Source of the DNA: Achromobacter sp. AONIH1
GTDB lineage: Bacteria; Pseudomonadota; Gammaproteobacteria; Burkholderiales; Burkholderiaceae_B
Reading direction: 5' to 3'
Assembly (NCBI RefSeq): GCF_002902905.1
Contig: NZ_CP026124.1
Location: 2,542,001 to 2,606,000 of the forward strand
DNA: 64,000 bases
Shown: one piece after another, positions 8,390 to 17,330 of the stretch
Layout of the letters: every line of letters starts with the position of its first letter
Numbering within the stretch: position 1 is the first letter of the stretch
Made by a program: the position numbers and the translations under genes
The notes under the pieces: generated by a model
The model's input: the letters and a program-made list of their open reading frames with translations, nothing else
Database searches by the model: none
Told to the model about the DNA's origin: nothing

Positions 8390-9127
8390 ATGACGGAACG
8401 ACTGATGGCCGCCAGCATCGCGGCGCTGATGTCGGTGGCGTTTTCCGCGCTGTTGGCCGGCTGCGCCGGCAGTCCGCCGCCTGACGGCAAGGGTCCCCGC
8501 AGCGAAAGCATGTCGGCGGACCAGTTCGGCCAGACCGATTTCAATCGCACGGTCACGCTCGAGGTCCGCGACAACCTCGCCAGCCTCTACGTCCTGCTGG
8601 ACAAGCTCTACCGCCGCAATCCCCGCGAATGGCGCAAGACCGACGCCGCCGACCAGCCCGCCGCCGTGGCGCGGGTCAAGCGCGCCATCGAGGAGCGCCG
8701 CCCGCCGCCCGGCCTGTCCGGCCTGCGCGACATCCAGATCCTGGCCGTCTCGCTGGACCCCAACTATTCGGGCGACCGTGTCGCCGCCTTCATCTACGGC
8801 CTGGCCGACACCATCATCGCCGCCCACAACGGCAAGACCCGGCTGTACGTGTCCGACGCGCTGGACGGCCAGCGGGTCTACAATGCCGCTCGGAACGTCG
8901 AGGCCGCCGCCTGGCTGCTGGCGTCGCGCCATAACAGCCAGGGCGAGCCCTTGCTGCTGGCCAACGAGATGTCGCAGAACGCCACGAATCTCAGCTTCGA
9001 GCGCGAGTTCGGCGCCATCATCGGCCGGCTGGACCTGATCGCCAACCTGCTGGGCGAAAACTCCAGGCGCATCGGGATCAACTACGCGCAGGGCTTGCTG
9101 CTGTTCAATTTCCTGCCGGTGCGGTAG
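8390..9127 (+). CDS. Lipoprotein of unknown function
   Basis: This 245-residue protein begins with a lipoprotein signal peptide (lipobox LLAGC, Cys25). The mature part is mostly helical, with phrases such as LASLYVLLDKLYRRNPREW, VAAFIYGLADTIIAAHNGKTRLYVSD and NLLGENSRRIGINYAQGLL. The pattern resembles conserved betaproteobacterial lipoproteins without an assigned role. It stands alone between the porin and the threonine ammonia-lyase gene (80 bp downstream, same strand). I recognise no functional motif. Confidence 0.8.
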   Translation: MTERLMAASIAALMSVAFSALLAGCAGSPPPDGKGPRSESMSADQFGQTDFNRTVTLEVRDNLASLYVLLDKLYRRNPREWRKTDAADQPAAVARVKRAIEERRPPPGLSGLRDIQILAVSLDPNYSGDRVAAFIYGLADTIIAAHNGKTRLYVSDALDGQRVYNAARNVEAAAWLLASRHNSQGEPLLLANEMSQNATNLSFEREFGAIIGRLDLIANLLGENSRRIGINYAQGLLLFNFLPVR

Positions 9128-9206
9128 GGCGCGGCGCGCAGTCCTCTCGATGCCGTCCGCGTTCCACAGGACAACCGCCACGCAGGCGCCCACAGGACCG
9201 TTCACC

Positions 9207-10424
9207 GTGATTGACATCGCCTCCATCCAGACCGCCCGCGAGAACCTGCGCGGCCAGGTGCTCAAGACCCCGTTCACGCTGTCGCGCACGCTGTCCGACA
9301 TCTTCGGGGCCGAGATCTGGCTGAAATTCGAGAACCTGCAGTTCACCGCCAGCTTCAAGGAGCGCGGCGCGCTCAACCGCATGCTGACGCTGTCCGAGGC
9401 CGAGCGCGCCAAGGGCGTGATCGCCGTGTCCGCCGGCAACCACGCGCAGGGCGTGGCCTACCATGCGCAGCGCATGGGCGTGCCGGCGGTGATCGTCATG
9501 CCGCGCTTCACGCCCACCGTCAAGGTCGCCAACACGCGCCGCTTCGGCGCCGAGGTGGTGCTGGCCGGCGACACCTTCGACGATGCCAAGGCGCGCGGCT
9601 ACGAGCTGGCGCAGGAGCGCGGGCTGATCATGATCCACCCCTACGACGACGAGGCCGTCATCGCGGGGCAGGGCACGGTGGGACTGGAGATGCTGGAAGA
9701 CCAGCCGCAGCTGGACACGCTGGTCGTGGCCATCGGCGGCGGCGGCCTGATCTCGGGCATCGCCACCGCGGCCAAGGCGCTCAAGCCCGGCATCGAGATC
9801 GTGGGCGTGCAGACCGAGCGCTTCCCGTCCATGTACGCCGCGCTCAAGGGCGTGACCATGCCGCAGGGGCCGTACACCATCGCCGAGGGCATCGCCGTGA
9901 AATCGCCCGGCGATATCACGCGCGAGGTTGCCGGCCGGCTGGTCGACCGCATCGAGCTGGTCAGCGAGAGCGATATCGAGCACGCCATCGTGGTGCTGCT
10001 GGAGATCGAGAAATCCGTGGTCGAAGGCGCCGGCGCGGCCGGCCTGGCCGCGCTGCTGCGCGCCCAGGAAGAGGGCAGCGATCGCTACAGGGGCAAGCGC
10101 ATCGGCCTGGTGCTCACCGGCGGCAACATCGACCCGCTGATGCTGGGCGAGCTGATCGAGCGCGGCATGGTGCGCGCCGGCCGGCTGGCGCGCATCCGCG
10201 TCGACCTGCGCGACCTGCCGGGCGCGCTGGCGCATGCCACCAAGCTCATCGCCGACGCCCAGGCCAACATCACCGAGGTCCACCACCAGCGCGCCTTCAC
10301 CTCGCTGCCGGTGCGCAACGTGGAAGTGGACTTCGTGCTGCAGACCCGGGGCCACGATCACATCCAGGAAGTGATCGAGGTGCTCAACAACGCAGGCTTC
10401 GCCGCCAGCAACCACGACCACTGA
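9207..10424 (+). CDS. ilvA: Threonine ammonia-lyase (threonine dehydratase), PLP-dependent, with ACT domain
   Basis: This protein of about 405 residues converts threonine to 2-oxobutanoate and ammonia. The PLP lysine lies in TASFKERGA (K51 from the chosen start), the phosphate-binding loop is AIGGGGLISGIA, and SAGNHAQGVAYHA is diagnostic for the family. A C-terminal ACT domain (from about residue 325, VDLRDLPGALAHATKLIAD) indicates allosteric control. I chose GTG at 9207, which has AGGA upstream and gives the usual family length; an ATG at 9150 lacks a ribosome site. One ACT domain makes it resemble short IlvA/TdcB types, so the biosynthetic versus catabolic role is uncertain. Confidence 0.9.
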   Translation: MIDIASIQTARENLRGQVLKTPFTLSRTLSDIFGAEIWLKFENLQFTASFKERGALNRMLTLSEAERAKGVIAVSAGNHAQGVAYHAQRMGVPAVIVMPRFTPTVKVANTRRFGAEVVLAGDTFDDAKARGYELAQERGLIMIHPYDDEAVIAGQGTVGLEMLEDQPQLDTLVVAIGGGGLISGIATAAKALKPGIEIVGVQTERFPSMYAALKGVTMPQGPYTIAEGIAVKSPGDITREVAGRLVDRIELVSESDIEHAIVVLLEIEKSVVEGAGAAGLAALLRAQEEGSDRYRGKRIGLVLTGGNIDPLMLGELIERGMVRAGRLARIRVDLRDLPGALAHATKLIADAQANITEVHHQRAFTSLPVRNVEVDFVLQTRGHDHIQEVIEVLNNAGFAASNHDH

Positions 10425-10440
10425 AGCCGGCCGAGCCGTC

Positions 10441-11448
10441 TTATTTGTACGTCAGGGTCACGGTCGCCAGGCCATTGGCCTGGCCCGCCGTCACCGTGCC
10501 GGTGGTCTGGATGTAGCGCGCGGTGAAGGACACGACATAGCCCGTAGACTGCGACGGCCCCACGTCGACCGCCTGGCCGAACACGACCGGGTTGTTGAGC
10601 GCATTGCGCACCTGTATGCCCACGCCACCCGCGATCGGACCCGGCCCGGCGGTGGCCAGGCGCAATGTTCCGGGCTGGCCCGACGGGTCGGCGGTCGCGT
10701 CCATTGTCATCATGACCGTGTTGCCCTGCCCCGCCGGCAGCGAATTGCAGTTGAGACGGATCGAGAAAGCGCTGGGCGCCGTGGTGGAGCCCACGCCTCC
10801 GAACGCATTGCGGTAGACCGATCCGAGCGGCACGGTGATGTTCTGCGAGCCGGCATCGACGCTGCAGGTGGGGGTGAGGATGCTGCCGCCGGCCACCACG
10901 ACGCGGAAGTACTGATCGAAAGGGTTGCCGGAGACATTGACCCGGCCGTATTCCCCTGGCGTCAGCTGGCCGTTGCCGACGATGGAGGCGGTCTTCACCA
11001 GTTCGAACTGAATCTGGCTCCAGCCTATATACACGGAGACTGCGGAGGAGTAGAAGACGCCGGTGCCGGTCGGCCAGGTGTTCGCGTTGCTGCCCAGCGT
11101 GCTGATCCGAAACCCGATGCCCTGGATGTTGGTGCTGTAGACTTTGTTCAGTCCCGCCACGGCCGTTCCCTGGTTGACATCCAGGGCGATGTAGAAACCG
11201 CCGTAGCCGTTGGCCGCGCATTGGCCGATCCAGATCAGACCGCCGGTGTTGGGGATTGTGACGGTCTGGCTTCCCACGGTGGCGCCGATGGCGGCAGCCT
11301 GGGCGACCCGCACCAAGCCGGGATTGATGACGATGTCGCCGAGATTCATGCGCGACGAGTAGGAGCAGACGGCCCAGGCCTGCCCGGCGCAGAGCAGGCT
11401 CGCCGCGATCAACAGACCGCGCAGCAAGAGCGTGTGTAGCCATTTCAT
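10441..11448 (-). CDS. Fimbrial tip adhesin/minor pilin
   Basis: This 335-residue secreted protein has a signal peptide (MKWLHTLLLRGLLIAASLLCAGQAWA) and two parts. The N-terminal half of about 170 residues is probably the receptor-binding domain. The C-terminal pilin domain has a conserved cysteine (ILTPTCSVDAGSQNITVPLG) and the terminal beta-strand GLATVTLTYK typical of chaperone-usher subunits. A two-domain subunit as the last gene of a fimbrial operon is the usual arrangement of a tip adhesin (compare Bordetella FimD). The gene is about 100 bp downstream of the usher and convergent with the threonine ammonia-lyase gene. Confidence 0.85.
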   Translation of the reverse strand: MKWLHTLLLRGLLIAASLLCAGQAWAVCSYSSRMNLGDIVINPGLVRVAQAAAIGATVGSQTVTIPNTGGLIWIGQCAANGYGGFYIALDVNQGTAVAGLNKVYSTNIQGIGFRISTLGSNANTWPTGTGVFYSSAVSVYIGWSQIQFELVKTASIVGNGQLTPGEYGRVNVSGNPFDQYFRVVVAGGSILTPTCSVDAGSQNITVPLGSVYRNAFGGVGSTTAPSAFSIRLNCNSLPAGQGNTVMMTMDATADPSGQPGTLRLATAGPGPIAGGVGIQVRNALNNPVVFGQAVDVGPSQSTGYVVSFTARYIQTTGTVTAGQANGLATVTLTYK

Positions 11449-11551
11449 TCGAAAACTCCGTTTTCAGCCACGAGAACCTGGCCAGAGCAGGGCGACGTGG
11501 GCGCGGCCTCAAGGCGCAAGCATTCCGGCATGCAGGGATGGACGCGCGGCA

Positions 11552-14116
11552 TCATGAGCAGTTGCCTTCGTACTGGCGGATCGGCAAGGGTTTTTCCTCG
11601 CGGGGCAGCGCGTACTTGACCTCGCATTGCGCGGCCGCGTCCTGGCCCCAGATCACCTTCAGCGTGCCGGCCTCGGGCGCGCCGCTCACATAGGCCTGGC
11701 CCTCCGGGCCGACGATGCCGACTTCCTGGCCCGCTTCGTTCTCGATGCGCGAGCCGAAGGGCAGCGCTCGTCCGTCACGCCCCTTGAGCGTCAGCATCAG
11801 GCGGTAGCCCACGGACGTCTCGAACGGCGCCAGCACCACCGCGCCGCGCGTGGGCACCACGTCGCGGGCCGCGTATTTCACGTCCACCGAGTCGTCCAGG
11901 TCCTGGGTGACCAGCGCCAACCGGTTGCTGCGGTATGGGGTGACGTTCGGAACCACCGCATTGCCCGCGCCGTCCGTGCTGACGCCGGCCTGGGACTCGA
12001 CGCCCACGCCCGAGGCCTTGGGCGCGCGCACCAGCGCGATGGTTTCTCCCAACGGCTGGGACAGGGTCACGCCGTCGCCGTGGGCGACGACGCCGCCGGA
12101 TAATCCCAGGTTGGTCTGGCCGTAGCCCGAGCCCTGGCTGCGGCCCAGCGTCACATTGCCGTAGCGACCCTTGTAATTGAGGTTGGCGCTGCCGCTGCTG
12201 CTGTCCTGGTTCGACTGGTTCGCGGTGATGCCGTAGGTCAGGCGGTAGTCGTCCATCGCGCTGCCGAACAGGCTGGCCTGCTGGGCCACGCGGCCGTTGC
12301 TGTCGTGAGACGCTGAGTACATGGCCGTCGCGCCGGTCTTGCCCAGCGGGATCGACAGCGTCAGCATGACCTGCCGGTTCGATGGGCCATATTGGTTCGA
12401 ATATTGGTTGTAGAACAGGTTGTAGTTGACCTGGCCATAGCTGCCGGAATAGCCGAGCTGGACGAGCTTGTCCGTGTGCGAGCTGTTCCAATAGCTTTGC
12501 TGACGCGCCGACACGTACACGGATCCCCAGTTTCCCAGCGGCTGCGAGACGTCGAGGCGGATCTCGTTGCGACGATTGGCGAAGGGCAGGCCGTATTCCT
12601 GCGCATAGCGCATCTGCACCGATTCAGGGAACGTGCGATAGCCGCTGGTCGAATAGCGGTAGCCGGCCATGCGGAAGTTGGTGCCGGTCTGTTCCAGCGA
12701 TTTGGCGTACAGGAAGCGCAGCGACTGGCCGGACAGCGTGCCGCCCTGGTCCTGCTGCGTGCGGGCCTGGGTCAGATCCAGCGACACCGCGCCCAGGCTG
12801 CGCATGTTCTTGCCCGCGCCCGCCAGCAGCGATTGGTAATTCTGCGCCAGCGTCGTGCCGCCATAGAGCGTGAAATCCATCGGCATGCCGCGGGCCGCCG
12901 TGGCCTGCAGGAAGTAAGGCCGGCGGATGTCGCCCTGGTTGTAGACGTAGCCGTTGCGATACTGCCCGACCGTGGCGCTGTAGCGCCAGGCGCCGTCGCG
13001 CAGCAGCGTGGGCACGGCGGCATAGGCTTGCACGAAATGCGTCTCGCGGCCATCGGCCTCGGTGACGGTCACGTCCAGGTCGCCGCCGGCCGAGGTGGGA
13101 TACAGGTCGTCCAGCGCGAAGGGGCCGGGCGGCACATAGGTGCTGTAGATGATGTAGCCGTTCTGGCGCACGGTGACGCGCGCATTGGTCTGGGCCACGC
13201 CGCGTATGGTCGGCGCATAGCCGTTCAGGCTGTCGGGCAGCATGGAATCGTCCGAGGCGATCTGCACGCCCCGGAATTGCACGCTGTCGAACAGCTCGCC
13301 CGGCGTGCTGCCGTCGCCCAGCAGCAATTGGCCCCGGATCGAGCGCAGATCGCGCTGCGCATAGGTCTGCACCGCCTGCCAGCGGCCCTGGCCATACTGG
13401 TCGCGGTTGTAGGTCGAGTAGTTGCGGAAGCGCCAATCGCCAAGATTGAAGCCGCCGCGCAGGCCGGCGAACACGGCGTTGTTCCTGGCGGCCCTGCCCG
13501 GCTGCGGACCATAGGGGCCGTTGATGGTCGGGCCCGGACCGGCGCTCGGACGCGTGCCGTCGTACTGCGTAAGGTTGAATTGGTAATCCAGCATGGCGGC
13601 ATTGATGCCTCGGTCCCATTTGGATGGGTCGATCGCGCCGCGCGCCGTGCGCTTGAGCGCCGCCTGCGGAATGCTCAGCGACAGTTGCTGGCGGCCCGCG
13701 TCATACGTATACGAGGCATCGGGCAGGCTGGTCGCCAGATCCACGCAGCTTTCCGGCGGCAGCGTCGCCAGGCCGCCGATGGCGGCCGCGTTCACTCCCC
13801 ACGATTCCAGCATGCTCCGGGTCAGGCAGGGTTGCGCGTCGCGCTTGCCCGGCGCTTCCTCGAAGCGCAGCTGGGACTGGCCCAGCGCATTGCCGTCGCG
13901 CACCACGTCGACCATGTATGAGCCCGGCAGTACCTGGTTGCCGAACTTGAACACGGACAGGTCCGCGTTGGGCTGATCGCCGCCGATGCCCAGGAAGCCT
14001 TCGTTGAAGATGCTGGCCGCCGGCTGCGCGGTCCTGCCAGCCTGCGGCGCCAGCGCCAGGGCGAGCGCCAGCAAGGCGTAGTTGCGAATCGGCGCGGAGC
14101 ATGGAGCGGAAGTCAC
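11552..14116 (-). CDS. Fimbrial outer-membrane usher
   Basis: This usher of 854 residues forms the outer-membrane pore that assembles pilin subunits delivered by the chaperone. It shows FNEGFLGI-type N-terminal usher sequence, SYMVDVVRDGNALG, the FVPPGPF-like YVPPGPFALDDLYPTS, and a C-terminal plug/CTD region ending in GNCS. The start is GTG at 14116, preceded by GAGGG at good spacing. Longer in-frame extensions run backwards through the chaperone gene and are not plausible protein. The signal peptide lies in NYALLALALALAPQAGRTAQPA. The gene starts 18 bp after the chaperone gene. Confidence 0.9.
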   Translation of the reverse strand: MTSAPCSAPIRNYALLALALALAPQAGRTAQPAASIFNEGFLGIGGDQPNADLSVFKFGNQVLPGSYMVDVVRDGNALGQSQLRFEEAPGKRDAQPCLTRSMLESWGVNAAAIGGLATLPPESCVDLATSLPDASYTYDAGRQQLSLSIPQAALKRTARGAIDPSKWDRGINAAMLDYQFNLTQYDGTRPSAGPGPTINGPYGPQPGRAARNNAVFAGLRGGFNLGDWRFRNYSTYNRDQYGQGRWQAVQTYAQRDLRSIRGQLLLGDGSTPGELFDSVQFRGVQIASDDSMLPDSLNGYAPTIRGVAQTNARVTVRQNGYIIYSTYVPPGPFALDDLYPTSAGGDLDVTVTEADGRETHFVQAYAAVPTLLRDGAWRYSATVGQYRNGYVYNQGDIRRPYFLQATAARGMPMDFTLYGGTTLAQNYQSLLAGAGKNMRSLGAVSLDLTQARTQQDQGGTLSGQSLRFLYAKSLEQTGTNFRMAGYRYSTSGYRTFPESVQMRYAQEYGLPFANRRNEIRLDVSQPLGNWGSVYVSARQQSYWNSSHTDKLVQLGYSGSYGQVNYNLFYNQYSNQYGPSNRQVMLTLSIPLGKTGATAMYSASHDSNGRVAQQASLFGSAMDDYRLTYGITANQSNQDSSSGSANLNYKGRYGNVTLGRSQGSGYGQTNLGLSGGVVAHGDGVTLSQPLGETIALVRAPKASGVGVESQAGVSTDGAGNAVVPNVTPYRSNRLALVTQDLDDSVDVKYAARDVVPTRGAVVLAPFETSVGYRLMLTLKGRDGRALPFGSRIENEAGQEVGIVGPEGQAYVSGAPEAGTLKVIWGQDAAAQCEVKYALPREEKPLPIRQYEGNCS

Positions 14117-14133
14117 GGCGTACCCTCGATGTA

Positions 14134-14922
14134 TCAGGGTTTCCCCGCGCTGTCGGGCACGGGTTCGGGCTTGAGCGGCACGGGCTCGCTGGCCGCGGGC
14201 ACGTTCACCATTTCCACGGGGGTTTCTCCGCCGTAGTCGTTGATCGTGGTGTAGGTCACCGTGATCGCCTGGGGCGTCTTGATCGCCTTCAGCGGATAGC
14301 TCTGCTCCGCCATGGGCGGCAGCATTTCCGTGCGGATCTCCTGCTGATTCTTGTTGATTCGGAAGCCCGTGAACGTCACGTGATAAGGCGTGGGATTGAC
14401 CACTTTCAACACGGCGCCCTGGCCATTGGCGCCGGCCGCCACGGCCCACTTCAGGCTGTTGCGCGCCAGCGAGGCGTCGCCGCCGCGCAGCGCCGCAGGA
14501 CGGTAGTACAGCTTGATGCGCGTGCGCACGGCGATCTGCAGCACGTTCTCGCCCTCGGCCTTTTCAGGAATTTCCTTGACGTTGAGCCAGAAGACCGATT
14601 CGCGGTCGGCCGGCAGGTCGTTGGAGGACACGCGCATGATGCGCAGCAGGTTCTCCATGCCTGGATCCAGCCGCGACAGGGGCGGCGTGATCAGGAAAGG
14701 GGTCTTGTTCTTGCCTTCGCCGGCGTCCAGCCAGGCCTGCACCACGTAGGGCGCCTTGCCCTCGTTTTTCATCGAGATCGACGCTTCCCGGTCTTTTTCG
14801 TTCAGGATCACGCGGGTACCGCCCAGCAGGACCGCGGCATGCGCGGGCGCGGCTATCGCGGCGCACAGGCTGGCAGCCGTCAGGGCGCAGGTGACGGCTC
14901 GCGTGGTGGTGATGAAGGACAT
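14134..14922 (-). CDS. Periplasmic fimbrial chaperone (PapD family)
   Basis: This protein of 262 residues has a signal peptide (about residues 1-30 ending APAHA) and the two-domain PapD fold. It has GTRVILNEKDREASISMKNEG, PFLITPPLSRLDPG, and the signature region RESVFWLNVKEIP, followed by RTRIKLYYRP containing the basic residue that anchors subunit termini. It binds pilins in the periplasm and delivers them to the usher encoded next. I chose the ATG at 14922; an upstream ATG at 14940 adds only MHQRTA. The C-terminus carries a proline-rich tail (PVPLKPEPVPDS) not needed for the fold. Confidence 0.9.
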   Translation of the reverse strand: MSFITTTRAVTCALTAASLCAAIAAPAHAAVLLGGTRVILNEKDREASISMKNEGKAPYVVQAWLDAGEGKNKTPFLITPPLSRLDPGMENLLRIMRVSSNDLPADRESVFWLNVKEIPEKAEGENVLQIAVRTRIKLYYRPAALRGGDASLARNSLKWAVAAGANGQGAVLKVVNPTPYHVTFTGFRINKNQQEIRTEMLPPMAEQSYPLKAIKTPQAITVTYTTINDYGGETPVEMVNVPAASEPVPLKPEPVPDSAGKP

Positions 14923-15066
14923 TGCGGTTCTCTGATGCACGATAAGTCCGGGGCGCCAGCGCGGCGTGGCGAATACGTATGCAAGGGTGGCGCACTGGAT
15001 CGCCGCCGGCGGCTTCGTCCGCGCGAGGGAGAGAGCCGCCGGGAAGAGCCAGGCTCAAAACACGGC

Positions 15067-15600
15067 TTACTGGTAAGCGACAGTGAATTGCGCGACCGCG
15101 TTACCCGTGCCGGCAGTTACCGTGGCCGCCGTGGAGTAATACGAGGCCTGGAATCGCAGGGGGTTGTTGCCCGCCACCAGCGGATAGGCGACCGACGACG
15201 CACCCAGGTTGATCGGCGTGCCCGCCGAGTCAGCGATTTCGATGGAGACGCCGGTGGCGAAGCCGCTCGCTTCACCTACGCCGACGCGCAGCCTGTTGCC
15301 GCTGGCGTCGGCCGTGCCCGTGAACGACACGGTGGCGGTGGCGCCAGCGGCGGGGCTGCAATTCAGCAGATCGATGGTGAACTTGGCGGGCGTCGAGCGC
15401 TTGCCCACGCCGCCGTTCATCGACGTCGTGGACACGGAGCCCAGCGGCACGGTCAGGTTCGCGCTATTGGGCGAAACCGAGCACGGCGTGTCGATGAGCT
15501 TGCCAACGAAGTTCACGGTGCCGTCGGCGGCGAGGGCAGCCTGGGCGGATGCGGCCAGCGCGATGAGCACGGCGGCCTTGGTGAGGGAGAGGGATTTCAT
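15067..15600 (-). CDS. Major fimbrial subunit (pilin)
   Basis: This 177-residue pilin has a signal peptide (MKSLSLTKAAVLIALAASAQAALA) and a mature domain with the two conserved cysteines (DTPCSVSP and LLNCSPAA). It also has the NPLRFQASYYST motif and the C-terminal AQFTVAYQ donor strand. The order pilin, chaperone, usher, adhesin on the minus strand matches Bordetella-type type 1-like fimbriae. It is the first gene; the candidate control region lies upstream at 15601-15895. No homopolymeric C tract of the kind used for phase variation in Bordetella fim promoters is seen there. Confidence 0.9.
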   Translation of the reverse strand: MKSLSLTKAAVLIALAASAQAALAADGTVNFVGKLIDTPCSVSPNSANLTVPLGSVSTTSMNGGVGKRSTPAKFTIDLLNCSPAAGATATVSFTGTADASGNRLRVGVGEASGFATGVSIEIADSAGTPINLGASSVAYPLVAGNNPLRFQASYYSTAATVTAGTGNAVAQFTVAYQ

Positions 15601-15685
15601 CTGCGTTTCCTGAGAGTGCGTGGACTGAAGGATTTGCCAAATGGCAGGCCAGTCTAGGCAGCGGAAACGCGTTGAAAATCATCGC

Positions 15686-15707
15686 TTGACGATTGTTCGG
15701 AATTCAA
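15686..15707 (-). promoter_or_regulatory. Shared 22-bp motif, copy 1 (upstream of the fimbrial operon)
   Basis: Read on the minus strand, the site is TTGAA, 4 nt, GAACAAT, 1 nt, GTCAA. It sits about 86-107 bp upstream of the pilin start codon. The same 17 fixed bases with the same spacing recur at 19910-19931 and 22218-22239, each in the same orientation relative to a downstream gene. This points to a binding site for one regulator. Which protein binds is unknown; the RcsB-like protein encoded at 20096 is the nearest candidate. Confidence 0.6.
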
Positions 15708-15894
15708 CCGACGGCGCCGGGCAGCGATGCGCGCTTTTTTGAAATGATTCAACGGAAACCCGCGGATAGTTTCCGTTTGATGCGCTTTCGTGGAGATTGG
15801 GTGTTGCGCGGACGCACAGGCAGATTTCCCTTTGTCCTAGTCACAGGACTTGCGCCTGCGATACGCCTCGCGGCACGCGGCGCATCAACGCCGT

Positions 15895-16662
15895 TCAGAC
15901 TTGCGTGGCCTCGGCGCTGGCAGCATCGCGCGCGACCAGGGATTTCAGGCGGTACAGGCGCTCGCGGTGCAGCGTCGCGGCAAGCGCCTCGGGTTCGCGG
16001 CCCAGGGCCACGTAGTCCGCGGGTATCCGCGCCACGGCGGCGCGCATGCGCCCGGCGTCTTCCTGCCACCATTGCGCCAGCATGCGGTCGGGGTTGTAGA
16101 CGTCCAGTCCCTGGCGGCGCAGTTCCGAGCGGTTGAAGTCCTTCAGGTTCCAGGTCATCACCTGCACCACGGGCACTTGCTGCAGGCCGCAGCGCGCGCG
16201 CCTGGCCAGCCCGGCCGCGATCACGTGGAAGTCCTTGGGGTCGCTGTAGCGCAGCGAGGCTTCGTAGGCCTGGGCGTCACGCTCCAGGGCCTGCGGAAAG
16301 CGCGCGTTCATGTCCGCCCATTGCTCCGCCATGACTTCCGGCGGGATCTCCCAGATGCGCGAGGCGTTGCGTCGCCATTCCTCGCCGATGCGTTCGGTCC
16401 AGACCGGCTGGTAGACGCCGGCCTCGGCCAGCCGGAGAACCAGTCGACGGACGATGCCGGACATGAGGACGCAGGCGTCCAGGACGATGAAGGGGGCGGG
16501 GAGCGGGTTGGCGGTCAAGATGGGCTGGGCCCGGCGGATGCGGGGCCGGAAGGCGATAAGAAGATGGGCAGGCGCAAGAATAGTGCTTTTTCTTCGGATC
16601 CGCGCGATGCGGGCGAGGCAAGGCATCGCGCCAGGCCTGCGTGCCGATGCGGACCGCGCCAT
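15895..16662 (-). CDS. PIN-domain protein (putative ribonuclease)
   Basis: The conserved part begins about 57 residues into the open frame with FIVLDACVLMSG, the first acidic strand of a PIN fold. It continues with ERIGEEWRRN and a later acidic segment (YSDPKDFHVIAAG, NLKDFN), spread as expected for the metal-binding site of PIN-type nucleases. PIN proteins include VapC-like toxins, but this one is longer (about 200 residues without the N-terminal extension) and no convincing antitoxin gene is adjacent. The start is uncertain: ATG 16662, ATG 16626 and TTG 16518 are all possible; the extension before residue 50 is arginine-rich and may not be translated. Confidence 0.7.
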   Translation of the reverse strand: MARSASARRPGAMPCLARIARIRRKSTILAPAHLLIAFRPRIRRAQPILTANPLPAPFIVLDACVLMSGIVRRLVLRLAEAGVYQPVWTERIGEEWRRNASRIWEIPPEVMAEQWADMNARFPQALERDAQAYEASLRYSDPKDFHVIAAGLARRARCGLQQVPVVQVMTWNLKDFNRSELRRQGLDVYNPDRMLAQWWQEDAGRMRAAVARIPADYVALGREPEALAATLHRERLYRLKSLVARDAASAEATQV

Positions 16663-16836
16663 AGCTGGTACGAGGTACTTCGTAATGCAGTGAAATCGAA
16701 GCGTGCGCGCGGCGTGCGGCTTCCTGTTGGCCCGCGAGAATGCGCTGGAGATAATCCATAGGCCCGGATGCGAGGGACCTCAGCAAGGCTTGTCCCGCGT
16801 GTTCCGGGAGGCTGAATAACAACCAGGAAATCTCAC

Positions 16837-17262
16837 ATGAAGTGGCTTATCGGCGTGACGGCGGCGAGCGTGTTGAGCGGGTGCGTTTGGTTGATGCCGG
16901 TGGATTCGGCGCTGAAGTACTCACATGGCAGGCATATCGGCAGAATCGCTGATCGGCTGGGACTGCCGCAAGAGCGAGGACTTGTGACCCGGCAGAATGG
17001 AGAACTGACAGAGGTCTGGTCCTGGAGGGCCAGCCGCGATCTGTACCAGGAGAAAGCGACGTACTTGACGGGAGAGGTCAAGACGGACAAGGGAAAAATG
17101 CCGTTCTCGGGAAAGAGCTACACCTATGAACCGGCGGGCACGGCTTCGTGCACGATCAGCTTTTCCTTTGACCACCAGGGAATCATCTATGCGACTGACT
17201 ACAGCGCATCGCTGTCGACCTCGGCGTGCGACAGCATGCTCATGCGTTTGCCGCCCTTCTAG
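16837..17262 (+). CDS. Small lipoprotein of unknown function
   Basis: This 141-residue protein has a short lipoprotein signal (lipobox VLSGC, Cys16). The mature part contains PVDSALKYSHGRHIGRIADRLG and two later cysteines (SCTISFSF and SACDSM) that could form a disulfide. It is preceded by AGGAAATCTCAC. Codon use looks less GC-rich than in the neighbours. No relative is recognised; it stands alone between the PIN gene and the tRNA-Leu gene. Confidence 0.65.
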   Translation: MKWLIGVTAASVLSGCVWLMPVDSALKYSHGRHIGRIADRLGLPQERGLVTRQNGELTEVWSWRASRDLYQEKATYLTGEVKTDKGKMPFSGKSYTYEPAGTASCTISFSFDHQGIIYATDYSASLSTSACDSMLMRLPPF

Positions 17263-17330
17263 CGGAAGGACTGCCATGGCGGCAGCAGCTTGAGCCGTCA
17301 TCACGGCAGGCATGCCGTGCCGGCGGGAGG

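Noticed and set aside
11552..14449. Usher frame extended to 14449
   Set aside because: The extra 111 residues are an out-of-frame reading of the chaperone gene and come before the signal peptide; GTG 14116 with GAGGG is the better start.
15601..15895. Phase-variable poly-C tract in the fimbrial promoter
   Set aside because: Bordetella fim genes often have a C-run promoter, but no homopolymer of useful length occurs here; only the 22-bp motif stands out.
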